In this document: one piece after another, positions 27,966-39,177 of the stretch
Layout: each line of letters opens with the position of its first letter
Position numbering within the stretch: the first letter of the stretch is position 1
Source of the DNA: Trebouxia sp. TZW2008
Lineage: Eukaryota; Chlorophyta; Trebouxiophyceae; Trebouxiales; Trebouxiaceae
NCBI GenBank assembly: GCA_002118135.1
Contig: BDIU01000053.1
Coordinates: 124,001-188,000 of the forward strand
Length of the DNA stretch: 64,000 nt
Direction: 5' to 3'
Translations under genes and position numbers: made by a program
Notes under the pieces: generated by a model
What the model was told of the DNA's origin: nothing
The model's database searches: none
What the model saw: only the letters and a program-made list of their open reading frames with translations

Positions 27966-28646
27966 GAGAGCTCGACTGACAAGCTACAGAGCAGCAGCGG
28001 GTGAGACTTACCATACCTCGCGGGTAGGACGCAAGCTTATGAAGTAAAAAGCCTCTGCATGCACAGATAGACTTGGTCAGACGTCTGCTTGCATCGATGG
28101 GACAATGATGATTGGTCGCAGCTTACGGCAAATAATCATCTGCTGCTGCTGCTGCTTCCATCATACTTGCCGTGCAAGTCGCGTCTCGAAGCACCCTTGG
28201 GTAATCGATAATCGGATCCATAACGCTTGCATTGCACTGTAAAATTATTCTCTCTTCTCTCTTCTCCTGAGACATCTGGCGTTGAAGGTGTGCAAGCAGG
28301 TGAAGCTCCAAAGTCACAGATTGTCAGTCAGCATATGATAAGGCTGTCAACCTACTCTACACCTAAAACACTGATAAGCGGGAAAAATTGCTTCCAGCCT
28401 GGGCCAGACTACCAAACTAAGTAACCGGAAAATTGACAAATGATTGAAAGTAGTGACGACACTAGCGGTGACAACAGACAGGAACCTCTTCATTGTCACC
28501 AAGTACTCCATTGCATATACCAAAGCAGAAGCCGAATGCTGGTGCTGGTGCTGGTGCTGCTGTGTTGACAAGGGATTGATCAAGACTGTGATTCTGAGCA
28601 GCTGGAAAGTGCTTGTTGCAAGTCTTTGATGAATTAGGCTCAATTG
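27966..28646. other. spacer with CTGGTG microsatellite
   Basis: The spacer lies between the unknown minus-strand gene's start and the PNO1 stop. It has a (ctggtg) run at about 28538-28560 and a CT-rich tract at about 28245-28270. No gene is supported. Confidence 0.55.
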
Positions 28647-30610
28647 TCAGTATCTGCTATTCAGTCTGGAGCATGTTGATCTGAGCTTGCTGTACACCTT
28701 GCCAGGTGGTGAGCCTAATATCAAACCACAAAGGGCATCCCTGTGAATAAACGCTCACATCAGCACACAGGCACATAGCAAAGCTTATCAAGTAAGTTGA
28801 CAAATGAAACAGGAAAGACCCAAGCAATCGAGCAGCATCTGTGTTGCACACAGGCAGGCGCTACGAGCGTGCTAATGTCCAGCAAGCAATAAGCTACAGC
28901 ACATTTGCGAAGTGCAAGGCAAACCACAAGATGCAGACCACAAAGTGCATCACTGTGAACATAAGTTTCACTCGGCACAAATGAAATGACAACAGAGCCA
29001 AGCAATCAAGCAACATATGTGTTAACAGACAAGCTTCACAAAGCAATCAACATATGCTACACTACAAGCAAGGACATTTGACACAGGCGCAAACAGGAAA
29101 TGGGCCAACCTTGCAACTCTGATGTTTTGATACGACCCAAGTATGTGTATTCTGGTGTCAGCTATTACAATTCTTGTCTTGGTTGCATTTTCTATTGTGA
29201 ATTTGGTCTTTCCATTCTGCAATCATGACAACAAGCTCAGACCATGTGCATAAACTGAAGCACCGATGGGCACAATCCATTCAGCATCATGCTTGCTCAA
29301 GCTGCGTTGGCAGCAAGCTGCATTGGCGGAAAGCTGCATCTGATCGCACCTTTCCTGCCAATCTGCCTATACACCTTGACAAGTGCTCGCCTCGCAATGT
29401 CTGCAACACAGGGATCAATCAAGCACTGTCCAGCCACATGCTGCGCAGTCATGCTGCACCGCCGCACATGTCTGCATTGGCCTCACAGTCAGCAACTGCA
29501 GCATTTGAGCTCACCTTAACATCCTTGACCTCAAAGACCTCTACATACAAATCATCCAGCCGCAAAATCGCAATGGCATCTGCTACATCAAAGCCTGCAG
29601 AAGAAGAGCAGCCTGTTTTGCAGGAAGAGTATAGCACACCGCAAAATTGCAGCAATTTGACAATAGCAGAGCCTATTGATTCAGCCAACTGCAGATTGCA
29701 CTGAAACATGATGCTGTTCAAGATAAGAGCTTAGGACAGCTACAAATTGAGCAGTGACACAGCGCTAGCATTCATGCTAAACCAGAGCTGTGGACGCTCA
29801 GTACTGTACTTGTGAATGGTGCCCTGTGGTCCCCATGTTAGGTCTCTGAACGGACTCCAAATGTGACAAGTAAATAGTAGAATGAGCCTCACCAAGAATG
29901 AAGGCTTGGACAAAGTCAGCTGCCTTTTGCACACTGCCCGCATCTGGAGTGTCTGGATTGGTTTTCAGTTCAACCTGCACAGGCCTTTCAAGTTATGAAC
30001 CAACTTATGAACCAACTTGTGAGGACTCAGATTGGACATGGCAACAGTTTGACCATACACACACAATTGAATGCACTTACTACACCTTGTGATCACTGAG
30101 ATGCAGTGCATGCAGCCAAGTACGCAACACGTTGGCAACAAGGCAGCAGACAAGTCACGCAAAGATTTCAGAGTCTACATCCCCACAACAGAAAGGATGG
30201 GCAACTTGCTGCATTGCAAACAGCTTAGTGATTCGCACCTTCTTTGCTTTCAGGTTCATTCGCATGTCAAGCTTCATGTTCTCTGTCACAGGTGTGTACA
30301 AGGACATCCAGCTGTTCTTGAGCGGCGTTAACCTATGCTGAGGGACTGTCACCTGGACAGACACAGTTTGTGTCAGCGCTGAAGAAGACCTTGCTGGCTG
30401 TAATAGTGATACAATTGTGCATGGGGATACATGCTTCGTTCCTACCCTTCTGAACTCGACTTTCTTGCCATTCTGTTCATATGCGCTCAGAGGCGCAAAT
30501 TGAGGTTTGCTAATGCTGGCAGTCTCTTGCACTTCAGCGTTAACGTCCATCGGCACGGGTGCCACTTCTTGCAGCGGCGTCCGCGCATCCTTCTTGGAAA
30601 CTTTGGGCAT
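28647..30610 (-). CDS. PNO1: PNO1/DIM2 ribosome assembly factor, KH domain
   Basis: PNO1 is a nucleolar KH-domain protein that works with NOB1 in late processing of the 18S rRNA 3' end. Seven exons join in phase: 30446-30610, 30239-30352, 29893-29974, 29515-29594, 29350-29400, 29110-29216, 28647-28740, giving 230 residues. Family signatures: HRLTPLKNSWMSLYTPVTEN, KAADFVQAFILG, DVADAIAILRLDDLYVEVFE, GEHLSRCIGRLAGK, GKTKFTIENATKTRIVIAD, HILGSYQNIRVAR, LILGSPPGKVYSKLR. The usual C-terminal AxRxxERF is replaced by STCSRLNSRY. The N-terminus (55 residues) is variable, as in other species. It shares a 525-bp divergent promoter with RPB9. Confidence 0.95.
28690..29060. repeat. degenerate direct repeat in the last PNO1 intron
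   Basis: Two diverged units of about 230 bp share catc.ctgtgaa, gacaaatgaaa.aggaaagacc/ gacaacagagcc, aagcaatc.agca and gtgttnacag blocks in the same order (28738-28870 and 28950-29040). Confidence 0.5.
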
Positions 30611-31135
30611 GAATGCAAAGGACCTGCTTTGACTTGTTGACTTGTGTCAGAAAATGCACAGACCAGTGAATCGGTTTGCAGACTTGTCGGGCCTGTCAAG
30701 AGTGTGCCCAGTCTGGTACCAGTGTTGAACGGGGTTGAATACGATTCAAGGGGATGGCAGCAAAGAGCGAAGAGCAAGCTACAAAGTTGTTTTGACAAAG
30801 CAGATAGCTTGTGACGGATGATAGACACTGCGCTTTCGTCAGACTCTGGAGAGCAAGCGACAATTACCAATGCGGCGACAGGGTCACGAGCATGACTACA
30901 ACCCTACAACAGCAGCTTCCTTTGCAGCTCTCATGCTCCTAAGCTCGTATACATTCAAGCTGTGCTTGCCGGCATCGGCCTGTGGTGCCTCGCTTTCTGC
31001 CCGGCTGCAATCACGCAGCTTCAGTTCTTCAAGCCAATCCTGCGTGTACTGAATCCATCAGCGTCGGCCGCAAGCACTGCTCCAGATCACTGGGTTTGCG
31101 GCAAGGCGCTCTAAGCTTTACATTTCCCTCCGGCC
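30611..31135. promoter_or_regulatory. divergent promoter region of PNO1 and RPB9
   Basis: The starts at 30610 (-) and 31136 (+) face away from each other with 525 bp between them. Both genes serve basic gene expression, so a shared regulatory region is plausible. No specific motif was assigned. Confidence 0.6.
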
Positions 31136-31688
31136 ATGGAAGATGTGGTGCCATCAGCCGGAGGGCTTGGTGACGCGTTTGCGGAGGAGGAAGACGTCAT
31201 CGCCCCAGGAGACAGAATAGGCGTGGCTACAGAAAGCAAAGGACCCAAGCTAAGGTTTTGCCCTGAGAGCAATGACATTTTATACCCTCGGGAGGACAAG
31301 CAACGGCGCGTGCTCGTCTACGGCTGCAAAAGCTGCAATTACGAAGTAATACATATTCACCAAGCCTGATGCAGTCTACAGTCTGGGTCACGCACTGAAA
31401 GCACAGAAATGAAGGCAAGCAAATGCCATGCAGGAGGATGCAGATCCGCTCAATAAGGAGTATGGGGGCTGGTGTGTATACAGGAATGAAGTGCACCACA
31501 GTAACAAGGAAAAGACTGTCATTCTGAAAGACGTAAAAGCTGACCCAACGTTGCCACGCACAAATGATGTGGAGTGTGCAGTGTGCAAACACAAAGAGGC
31601 TGTGTTCTTCTCCTCCAGTACAGAGGAAGGCATGACTTTGTACTTGAGCTGCACTAATTGTGGGCACAAGTGGCGTGACAATGTGTGA
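31136..31688 (+). CDS. RPB9: RNA polymerase II subunit RPB9
   Basis: RPB9 is a two-zinc-ribbon subunit of RNA polymerase II that affects start-site choice, elongation and proofreading. Two exons, 31136-31345 and 31434-31688, join in phase 0, giving 154 residues. The first about 37 residues are an acidic extension absent from most RPB9 proteins (110-125 aa). The N-terminal ribbon reads RFCPESNDILYPRED...YGCKSCNYE: the second Cys of the usual CxxC knuckle is Ser (AGC at about 31271). The C-terminal ribbon is intact: CAVCKHKEAVFF and LSCTNCGHKWRDNV. ATG 31136 is the first in frame. A shorter start is not available without losing the ribbon. Confidence 0.95.
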
Positions 31689-32987
31689 AGCCTAGAATTC
31701 AGCAGAACAATTAACCTGAAACAGTTTCAGTGGCTATTCAAGCAATTTTCTGAGGGGCAGGGCTCACTATTGACAGCTTCTAGCCAGTGTGGTCAAAGTG
31801 TCAAACCTTTTACTTTACTATACAGAAAGCTTGCTCATTTGATTTATTTGATTAGCAGTATATATATAGACTTTCCTGGACTCATCTCATGTATGGATGT
31901 TCAGCCTCAATGCTGTGCAAGGCAGATGAAGATTGCAGCTCACTTGCTGACAACATGTGTGAAGTGTAATGTGTACTGAGAACCATCTTCACCAACACCG
32001 TCCAGCTTTATGTTCTGTCGTCATAGCAGGTGTTTGCAACCCCTTCCACACTGTCATGGGATGGTCTGGCTGTCTTGGCACACCTGGAGTAGATGTGCTG
32101 AGACCATGTTCATTGCAAGCTGAGCCAACAGGTATGTGCACGCATTTTCTGCTGGTGCTTTGTATTGTTGGTCTGCAGTAGTTGCACGCTCTTGTATTGT
32201 GTCGGCATTTACCCTGTCATGTATAGGCAATTGTCAAATGCACACACACATTAAATTTTTTGAGTTTGAAGGTTGTGGCGCTTTAGTAAGGCATGGACTC
32301 AACAAGCATGTATGATTTGCAGAACGAAGGATAAACATCCAGCCTGATGGTTTTGCTGCTATTTGGTGATGCCCATATGCTTGAGCCACTGGGAGAACCA
32401 GTACCGAAACACTGTCTAGCACTTGCAGCCCATATCACTGCGGGGCAGTTCAGCAAGTATTTGCGTGGGATACCTTACCTGTGCTGCAGGAGACCTGCTG
32501 TAAGGTGGTCGAGAGCTCTAAAATGTAGATCGAAGAGAAGATTACAGTGATACAAGTACGAAGTAAGTAGGTATGATATATTGGACATTGACCATTGCAT
32601 GCATGTGCTGCTTTGCTTGGTGAGCGTTACTTTCTAACATACAGTGAACAGCGTTTGTGTGAGTCTAATATGTACAGTGGAACATATGCATCTCAAGCCG
32701 ATTTGCGCGCATGGCACAAGTGCACGAAGCTGCGCCCGCATGCGTTCATATGCAGTCCAGCTGCAAGCCTTCAAGGAAACTGCCTGATGCATGCACAGCC
32801 AATGAGCTGCATTTGCAATAATATATATCAGGTACCATACCAACATAACACTCTGCTGTGTTTGTGTGGCTGATCGCACCGTTCTCTGCACTCAGAGAAT
32901 GGCAGCATGCATGCTTGAATCTGCAAGTGTCTGCATCAAATCTGTACCAGCGCATGAAATGAATCGCTGCTGCTTCAAAGGTGGCAC
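31689..32987. other. spacer between RPB9 and the ADC synthase remnant
   Basis: The spacer holds the RPB9 3' UTR, then about 1 kb without supportable exons on either strand. This is where the missing chorismate-binding part of the remnant at 32988 would lie, and none of its motifs is seen. Confidence 0.6.
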
Positions 32988-33509
32988 GCAAATGGCAAGC
33001 CTGTATATGCCTGCATTTCAGCAAAGAACAGCACAAGGTGCGAATTCATCTGGTGATGGCGCAGCTGATCCGTGAGAAAGTTCCAAACTGATGTATGCTG
33101 CTGTGTGACATTTCCATTGACATCTTCTATGGTCAAAATGCTTGGCTGAGGGGTGGGAGTATGACACTGGGCATTGTCAGCTCGCATAGAGACGATGGCA
33201 GTGTCTGGTACATCCTGCTGCATAGGTGATGGAGCATGCAGGCCAGGGTTTGTTGCTGCTGGCTGCTGCTGTTGTGGTACATAGCTGTGTCTCTGCTCCC
33301 ATTGTATGTCATATTGGTCAGATGCAGGGTGTGCAGCTTTGCAGACTCGCTGGGCTTGGCAGGAGTTGATAGACAGCGGCGGCGGTAGCTTGTAAGAGAT
33401 CTGCTGCCAGAGTGGACCACCGCGTCCACCCATGTAGGAGAACTGGCCTCTGTCAGAAGCCAAGCTGCAGCAAGCCACAAAATACTTTCTTTTCCGGGGT
33501 TCCACTCAT

Positions 33510-33620
33510 AATAGTAACCTTATGTGTATAATATGTCACACGCCCGGCATAAGTGCTAGGTGTGTGGCGCCCAAGTTCTGTCTCGCCAGGCCGGCTTGTT
33601 CAGTGACTTGGCTCACTAAC
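33510..33620 (-). mobile_element. LINE 3' end fragment (copy B)
   Basis: The plus strand shares gtgctaggtgtgtggc, ccaagttctgtctcgccagg and ccggcttgtt with copies A and C. On the minus strand it reads QAGLARQNLGATHLALMPG. It sits directly upstream of the PabB exon of the ADC synthase remnant. Confidence 0.65.
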
Positions 33621-34279
33621 TTGGTGCACCACTCCACTAAGTTGAATGATGTGCTGCAGAGCAGATGGGCTGCAATCAAGTCAGCTGCTGTAAACACGCA
33701 ACACATCACAGAAGACGCATGTTGGTGATTCAACAAGAAACATAGGGGGCACAAGTTACATGTGTAACAGCAGAGGTTTGGGATAGGTACACCAGAGACA
33801 GCATAAGCATCATGCAGAAAGAGGGGACAGGCAAATGCTTAGGACAAAGTGCTGTCTACGGACATGCCAGACAAGGTCCATCCACACTGATGTCAACAGT
33901 TTGAATTACCTCAACAGCTATGCACAAACAATAGCTGCGCTCAATGAAACAGTCACAGCAGCAGCAGTGCATGATCACCTTTTGCAGCTTCAAGTGTGCA
34001 TTCAAGCCCTCAGGCAAAGCAGTACAAAGTGGCATGAATGAAGGTAACAGCTCAAATCCGCAGTAAGCTATTGTGCAGCAATAATGCAACACTGCACACA
34101 GTACAATGCAGAAAACATTATGGCAGAAAGAAGAATTGTAGCAGAAAGAAGTTGTATTTGTGACAGCGGTTTGAAGGAAATCAAGGTATAACAAGAGCAC
34201 CAGGTAGTCACCGCAAAGACTGACCAACATTCAACTGACGGCTGCAAACAAGCACAGAGGTCAATGGAACGCATTACTG

Positions 34280-35110
34280 CAAATAATAGGCAAACCCTCA
34301 AATGACAACCACAAACAGGCAAAAAGGTTGGGGAAATGCCATGCGAGCCAGACTGCACAACACTGATCGACCCTCAAAGAACAAGCGCAAACAGGCCAAG
34401 AGATCGGTGGAGTGTGACCTGTTCAAACTTGCAAAAAAGAAAAAGCAGCAATAATGCAACACTGCCTAAAAGTGACCAATCCTCAAATGAAGACCACAAA
34501 CAGGCAAAAAGGTCGGTGCAATGCTTACCTGTCAAGCCAGAAAGTGTCCTGAGCGCCTTGCTGCCCATACAGGTGCATGAACAGGCCCTCCGCCCCTTGT
34601 ACAACTGCCCTGCTAGCTTGTGCCACCTGACTGCCAGCTTGCCCTTCCTGCTTGCTTGCTGCCATGGAATTGACGACAGAGCTGCTCTTTGTGGCGCTGC
34701 ATGCAATACCACAACAACAACATCAGCAACAATGACACTGCCCTGCTAGCTTGTGCCACCTGACTGCCAGCTTGCCCTGCCCGCTTGCTTGCTACCATGA
34801 CGTTGATGACAGGGGTGCTTGATCTGGCCCTGCATGCAACACCACAACAACATCAGCAACAATGACACTGCCCTGCTAGCTTGTGCCATCTGACTGCCAG
34901 CTTGCCCTGCCCGCTTGCTTGCTACCATGACGTTGTTGACAGGGTGGCTTGATCTGGCCCTGCATGCAAAACCACAACAACATCAGCAAGAATGACACTG
35001 CCCTGCAGAAGCTGCTAGCTTGTGCCATCTGACTGCCAGTTAGCACTGCTGGCTTGCTGACACATCTGCTCTGTCTGGCCTGCGTGCAACACCACAACAA
35101 CAAAATCAGC
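34280..35110 (+). repeat. minisatellites in the ADC synthase remnant
   Basis: From 34604 to about 35110 a 130-bp unit is repeated four times. The units start with actgccctgctagcttgtgc and also carry gactgccagcttgccctg and caccacaacaacatcagcaa. The first three copies are nearly identical; the fourth is shortened. Before it, at 34280-34560, a more diverged unit of 80-110 bp (cctcaaatga.gaccacaaac, aggcaaaaaggtcggtg) occurs three times. Confidence 0.85.
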
Positions 35111-35609
35111 AACAATGACACTGCCCGTGGGAACAATGACGCCAGCTTTTGACATGACCCACAATTGCCACAACAATACATCATGACAACAGGTAAGAGG
35201 ACTTACCAAGGTTTTGAAGCTAGGCACTTGTTGAGTAGCTTCAGCATGCACACACGCAGCTGATGATAGATGCGTTGCTCACAGTTGCCATGCGGCAGTG
35301 CCTAAACATCAAAGCTCAATTTGTCAGGCAAGTCTGCACAATCTGTATAACTTCTCCTCAGCGCTCTTGCCTTGAGCCACAAACAGCATGTCTGTGACTG
35401 TGGCACCATACACGCCTTACGTGCGCTTGATCCCAAATGAGCATACAGCAGCATCGCTTGATCACAAATGAGCCCACGGAAGCATCAATATGAATGCTCT
35501 TGCACGATAAAAGGCTTAGAACCCTTTTCTGACCATGCTAAAGTCAGATGCTTGTGCATGCAACATGCTACGGTGTGCAGAGAAGAGGCCCTGCTGACAA
35601 GCACAGCTT

Positions 35610-35720
35610 GGCTTGGTGATAATAGAAGTGATGATAATAATACTAATAGTTACTTGTTCTGGCATAAATGCCAGATGTGTGTGGCCCAAGTCTTGTCTTG
35701 CCAGGCCGGCTTATTCTGAG
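35610..35720 (-). mobile_element. LINE 3' end fragment (copy C)
   Basis: The fragment shares tgccagatgtgtgtggccca and gtcttgccaggccggctt with copies A and B. It ends on the minus strand in an ATTAGTATTATTATCATC-like tail. It lies inside an intron of the ADC synthase remnant. Confidence 0.65.
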
Positions 35721-35934
35721 CATAACGGTAAGGACGCCTGATGTTCAACGATTCAGAGTCAGACAAGACAATGTCATTCCAGATCTTTCTGGGCCGTCAA
35801 TAACAGGGCAAGGAGGCACCTGATGGTGTAGGTGTGGCAGGAGGACCAGGCATCTGATAGCCATGCCATTCTGCAGTCATGTCGTGGAAGTTCTGCATGA
35901 GCTGGCGCCCAAAGCCACTGCCAATGCTTTCAGG

Positions 35935-36200
35935 GTGGATTGCACCCCATAGTGTGGCAGGTTGACATACGCTATGGCCTAAAGCACGCAATGTGCTGCC
36001 GCATTCCCTGGCTCTGCTGCATGTGAAGCATCGCTGCCCTGTGCAAAGCACAGATCATCAGACTCCCACGCCAGAAATGCACCCTGTAGTGTGGCAGGTT
36101 GACATGTGCTATGGCCTGAAGCACACGCTGTGCCGCCGCATGCCCTGGCTCTGCTGCATGTCAAGCATTACTGCCCTGTGTAAGAAGACAGATATCATCA
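35935..36200 (-). repeat. duplicated 5' part of the HPES exon
   Basis: A unit of about 135-140 bp occurs twice (35935-36070 and 36070-36200). It includes agtgtggcaggttgacat, gctatggcctraagca and ccctggctctgctgcatgt. The copy nearer 35950 is joined to the HPES coding part. The other has only the leader, so it is another pseudo-exon. Confidence 0.8.
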
Positions 36201-36629
36201 GCCCCCATGACAGCACAAATTGAGCAGAGCGGAGTGCTGGTGGACATGGCGTCGCTAACACTGCTTGCTTTTGCATATTGAATCGCAGCAGTGCGGCTGC
36301 TGGTCAGGCCAAATTGCACCACTGACAGCAATAATGTGCAATTGTGCAAGGCGTCGAATGACAGCATGCAAGGATTGCAGAGGCAGGAAAAAAGGAATGA
36401 AGCGCTTCATAAAGCCAGAACAAAGCTCTCTTGGAGCATCAACAACATGAGCACCTGCTGTACTCATCAGCACAGGTTGTACTGGGCTTAGTGAAAGCTG
36501 AGAATAGCACATGCAGTCCAAACTTGAAAGTAAATGTGATATGTTGCAGACCTCTGATGCTGCAGCAGCTCATGTTGTACACAACAATCAAGGTCTGCTC
36601 AATTGCAATGCGAGGCAGACTGAGGGGTT

Positions 36630-37390
36630 GCTGAAGCACAGCACAGGTATGCACATGGACTTGCAAAGCCAGTGTTCATGGAATTGAGAACCGGTGGGGT
36701 GCGCTGCAGACCTGTGATGCTGCAGCAGGGAAGTGCTGATTAACAACAAGCAGGTCTGAGGAGGAAGTAATACCACCATAGCAAACGAACGCAGCAATCT
36801 TGTGTGTAGACCACTGTTGCTGCAGCAGCTCGCAGGGCCATAGCACAGCATGTATGTGTTCGTGTGGACTTCATATGCAAGTGTGCGTGGACGTCGGAAG
36901 CAAGTGTACCTGGACAACACTGAGTTATGGTGTGCTGCAGACCTGTGATGCTGCAGCAGCTTGAAAAGGCTGAAGCACAGCACATGTGTGTACATGGACT
37001 TCAAGATTGATTGGTGGCGTGCTGCAGACCTGTGATGCTGCAGCAGCTTGAAGAGGCTAAAGCGCAGCACATATATCCTCATGGACTTGAAAACTTAGGT
37101 GTGGTGTGCTGCGGACCTGTGATGGTGCAGCAGCTTGAAGAGCCTAAAGCACAGCATATGTGTGTACTTGGACTTCGAGTCTGAGGTGTGACGCAGACCT
37201 GTGTTTGCTGCAGCAGTTTGAAGACGCTAAAGCACAGCGCATGCGTACATGGACCTCAACACTGTGGTGTAATGTGCTGCAGACCTGTGATGTTGCAGCA
37301 GACAACAGCGACGGGATCTGTGGAATAGTTGCATCTAAGCAAATGAATGCAGTAATGATGTGTTTAGACCTGTGATGCTGCAGCAGCTCT
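36630..37390 (-). repeat. minisatellite made of an exon 3' end plus splice donor
   Basis: The exon ending at 37370 finishes, on the minus strand, with GCTGCTGCAGCATCACAG followed by GT. About seven diverged copies of this boundary lie downstream in the intron (about 37276, 37195, 37110, 37025, 36945, 36820, 36705), 80-86 bp apart in the best part. Most are followed by GTCTGCAGCAC. Each copy therefore offers a potential splice donor. Confidence 0.85.
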
Positions 37391-38453
37391 CAGGGGCTGT
37401 TGGCTGCCACAGGTCCAGGCTATGGGCTGCGGGTGTGCTGGCAGGGACAACTTATCTATGGCAAGGGAATGGTACCGCACCACAGCAAAGCCGGCACCCA
37501 CCCCTGCAAGCAAGGGAGGTACTTGTGTTCGTCAATTAATCAATACACTTCACAGTCCAGGGTGAGAAGCCGCTGAACTTCCTGTCTCAAAAGCACAGAT
37601 GTCACCAACAAGCGCCAGACAAGACAATGACCTGGGCAGACAGTAATGCAGCTGGGCACAGGCGCTGTCAGATAAACACCACAGTGTGGTAGAGAGCTAG
37701 GAAAGATGTTGCCAGGAACAGGTCAAAGCTACAAATTGCAGATGAGACAGACACACTCATATGCTGCAATGCAATGAAAGTGTCAAACATGCTCAGGGTG
37801 CAGGGAAAGTGTGATGGACAGCCCACAGACCTGAAGCTTGAGATGAGCTCAAAGCTGAGGAGCACCATGAGCAGGAGCAGACAGAGAGAGAAAGAGAAGG
37901 TTTTAGATCCTTCAGCCAAAACAAGTGTGATTGAATGAGCCACAAATGGCAAATGCCCACGGCCAGGGGCCAAAAGTCCTATACTAGAAGCGTTGTACAT
38001 TGACAGGCGCCAGCAGCCCACCCTGCCGCAAAAAGTTGCCAGCCAACACGTAGCAGCAACATCCTTGCAGCAAGCAAGCACCAAACTGGTTGGAGACAGT
38101 TGATTGCTCCAGTACGCACCTAGCTGAGGCCTGCTGAGCTTGCCTAGTATGCGTTATGATTGAATGAATGCAAGAAGCAAACAGCTTCTAGGTAGGGGAG
38201 CTCACCAGAAGGAATGTCTTGGAACAGTCTGTGGTTTGTGTGCTGCATGTGGCTAAGGCGGCCATGTATAGGCTCAGGAGCATGATGAACAGAAGATCCA
38301 TTTGCCAGTGCTGAAGCTTGCATGCCCATGCACACCCCAAGAATTGACATCTGCACATTGGCCGCAAGAAGATCCGCACACACACCTGCAAAGTCACTCA
38401 GTATACTTGTGTTGAGGTGGACAAGGTTGCTTGATTTGCGTTATGCCCTTTAG

Positions 38454-38715
38454 ATGGAGAACCTGAGTAAAAGACAGGCACATGTCAACTTGTACGAGCA
38501 GTGCTACAATGCTGCCACAGGGGCTCTTACCAATGTCAGCAGGGCCGTCAGGTGTTCCAGGACCTCTCTCTCTCTGCGCAGTTCACAGCAGAATCAATTA
38601 ATATCAATCCATATACATTTACTGTCATGGGGACCCAGCAGGGGGTCATACAGACAATGTCAGTCAATACTAATCTAATGCATGTGACAGCCAAGCTTGC
38701 TGTGCCCACGCCCTA
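38454..38715 (+). CDS. hypothetical exon(s), possibly a broken gene
   Basis: Two overlapping plus-strand frames look like one protein. MENLSKRQAHVNLYEQCYNA and ATGALTNVSRAV lie in one frame; RQVFQDLSLSAQFTAESINI and VIQTMSVNTNLMHVTAKLAV, to TAA at 38713-38715, lie in the next. The change of frame falls near 38550 and no plausible intron joins them. I do not recognise the family. The segment is either a frameshifted remnant or a terminal exon with a misread base. Confidence 0.4.
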
Positions 38716-39177
38716 AAGCAACGTGTGATGTCAATGGCTGGGTTGCGCATACTGTACCTCCCATGAAAATAACATTTCCTAAGGTATCTACCAAGAAGGC
38801 TGTGCTGGCTAGTGTTCAACAAAGTTGCTACTGAGTTCACCTACATTCTCTGCTGATTTGATCGAATGGTTGCGCCACGGCCAGCTTAAACGCATGTGAC
38901 GTGCCACGTGCAGCACTCATATCATTCATTCATTTATTTAAGCAACTTGAGGCCAATCGAGTCGATTATCAAATCGACTGCACAATTTTCAGTGCACATT
39001 CATTGATTGAGTGCTGGTGCTAGCTCACTGTGCGACTCTCATCAACAGCTTCATCAAACAGATCGTGGCTCGGACTGTCTGAACCGCAGCTGGCTTTTGT
39101 GATCACAATTTGCCTTCGGTCCATTTCTCGCAACGTCTCCGTAGATGGCATATGCGTTGAGCCCAAACAAAGGGAAC
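38716..39177. other. spacer before the glycosyltransferase gene
   Basis: Upstream region of the gene starting at 39178. A tract near 38925-38945 is AT-rich (catttatttaa), but no defined promoter was assigned. Confidence 0.45.

Larger units (their letters stand above)
32988..38385 (-). pseudogene. aminodeoxychorismate synthase remnant, truncated and frameshifted
   Basis: ADC synthase (fused PabA-PabB) makes the folate precursor aminodeoxychorismate. Recognisable minus-strand pieces in the right order: 38206-38385, glutamine amidotransferase with nucleophile Cys in LGVCMGMQ and APEPIHGRLS; 37370-37503 (FAVVRYHSLAID); 35820-35978, with LPHYGVQ in one frame and HPESIGSGFGRQLMQNF in the next; about 32988-33464, start of the PabB domain (GQFSYMGGRGGPLWQQISYK, LTIEDVNGNV, YTGLPF). 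The 35820 exon lacks one base between GVQ and HPES, so the catalytic His-Pro-Glu is out of frame. The exon with SPGPG upstream and the whole chorismate-binding catalytic half downstream are absent. Introns are swollen with minisatellites and LINE pieces. A sequencing error could explain the frameshift but not the missing ends. Confidence 0.85.

Noticed and set aside
31689..32987. Chorismate-binding PabB catalytic exons downstream of the remnant
   Set aside because: None of the expected motifs (for example IGSMTGAPK or GTRPRG types) is seen on the minus strand here.
33856..34230. Minus-strand ORFs at 33.8-35.2 kb as membrane proteins
   Set aside because: The Leu/Cys-rich frames arise from repeat units in the minisatellite region and repeat along with them.
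37668..38084. Minus ORF with a hydrophobic stretch as a transmembrane protein
   Set aside because: It lies in the intron between two ADC synthase exons; the hydrophobic part is a translated CT-rich tract.
38880..39165. Further ADC synthase exon with the SPGPG motif upstream of 38385
   Set aside because: I searched the minus strand to 39177 and found no matching residues, which is why the remnant is called truncated.
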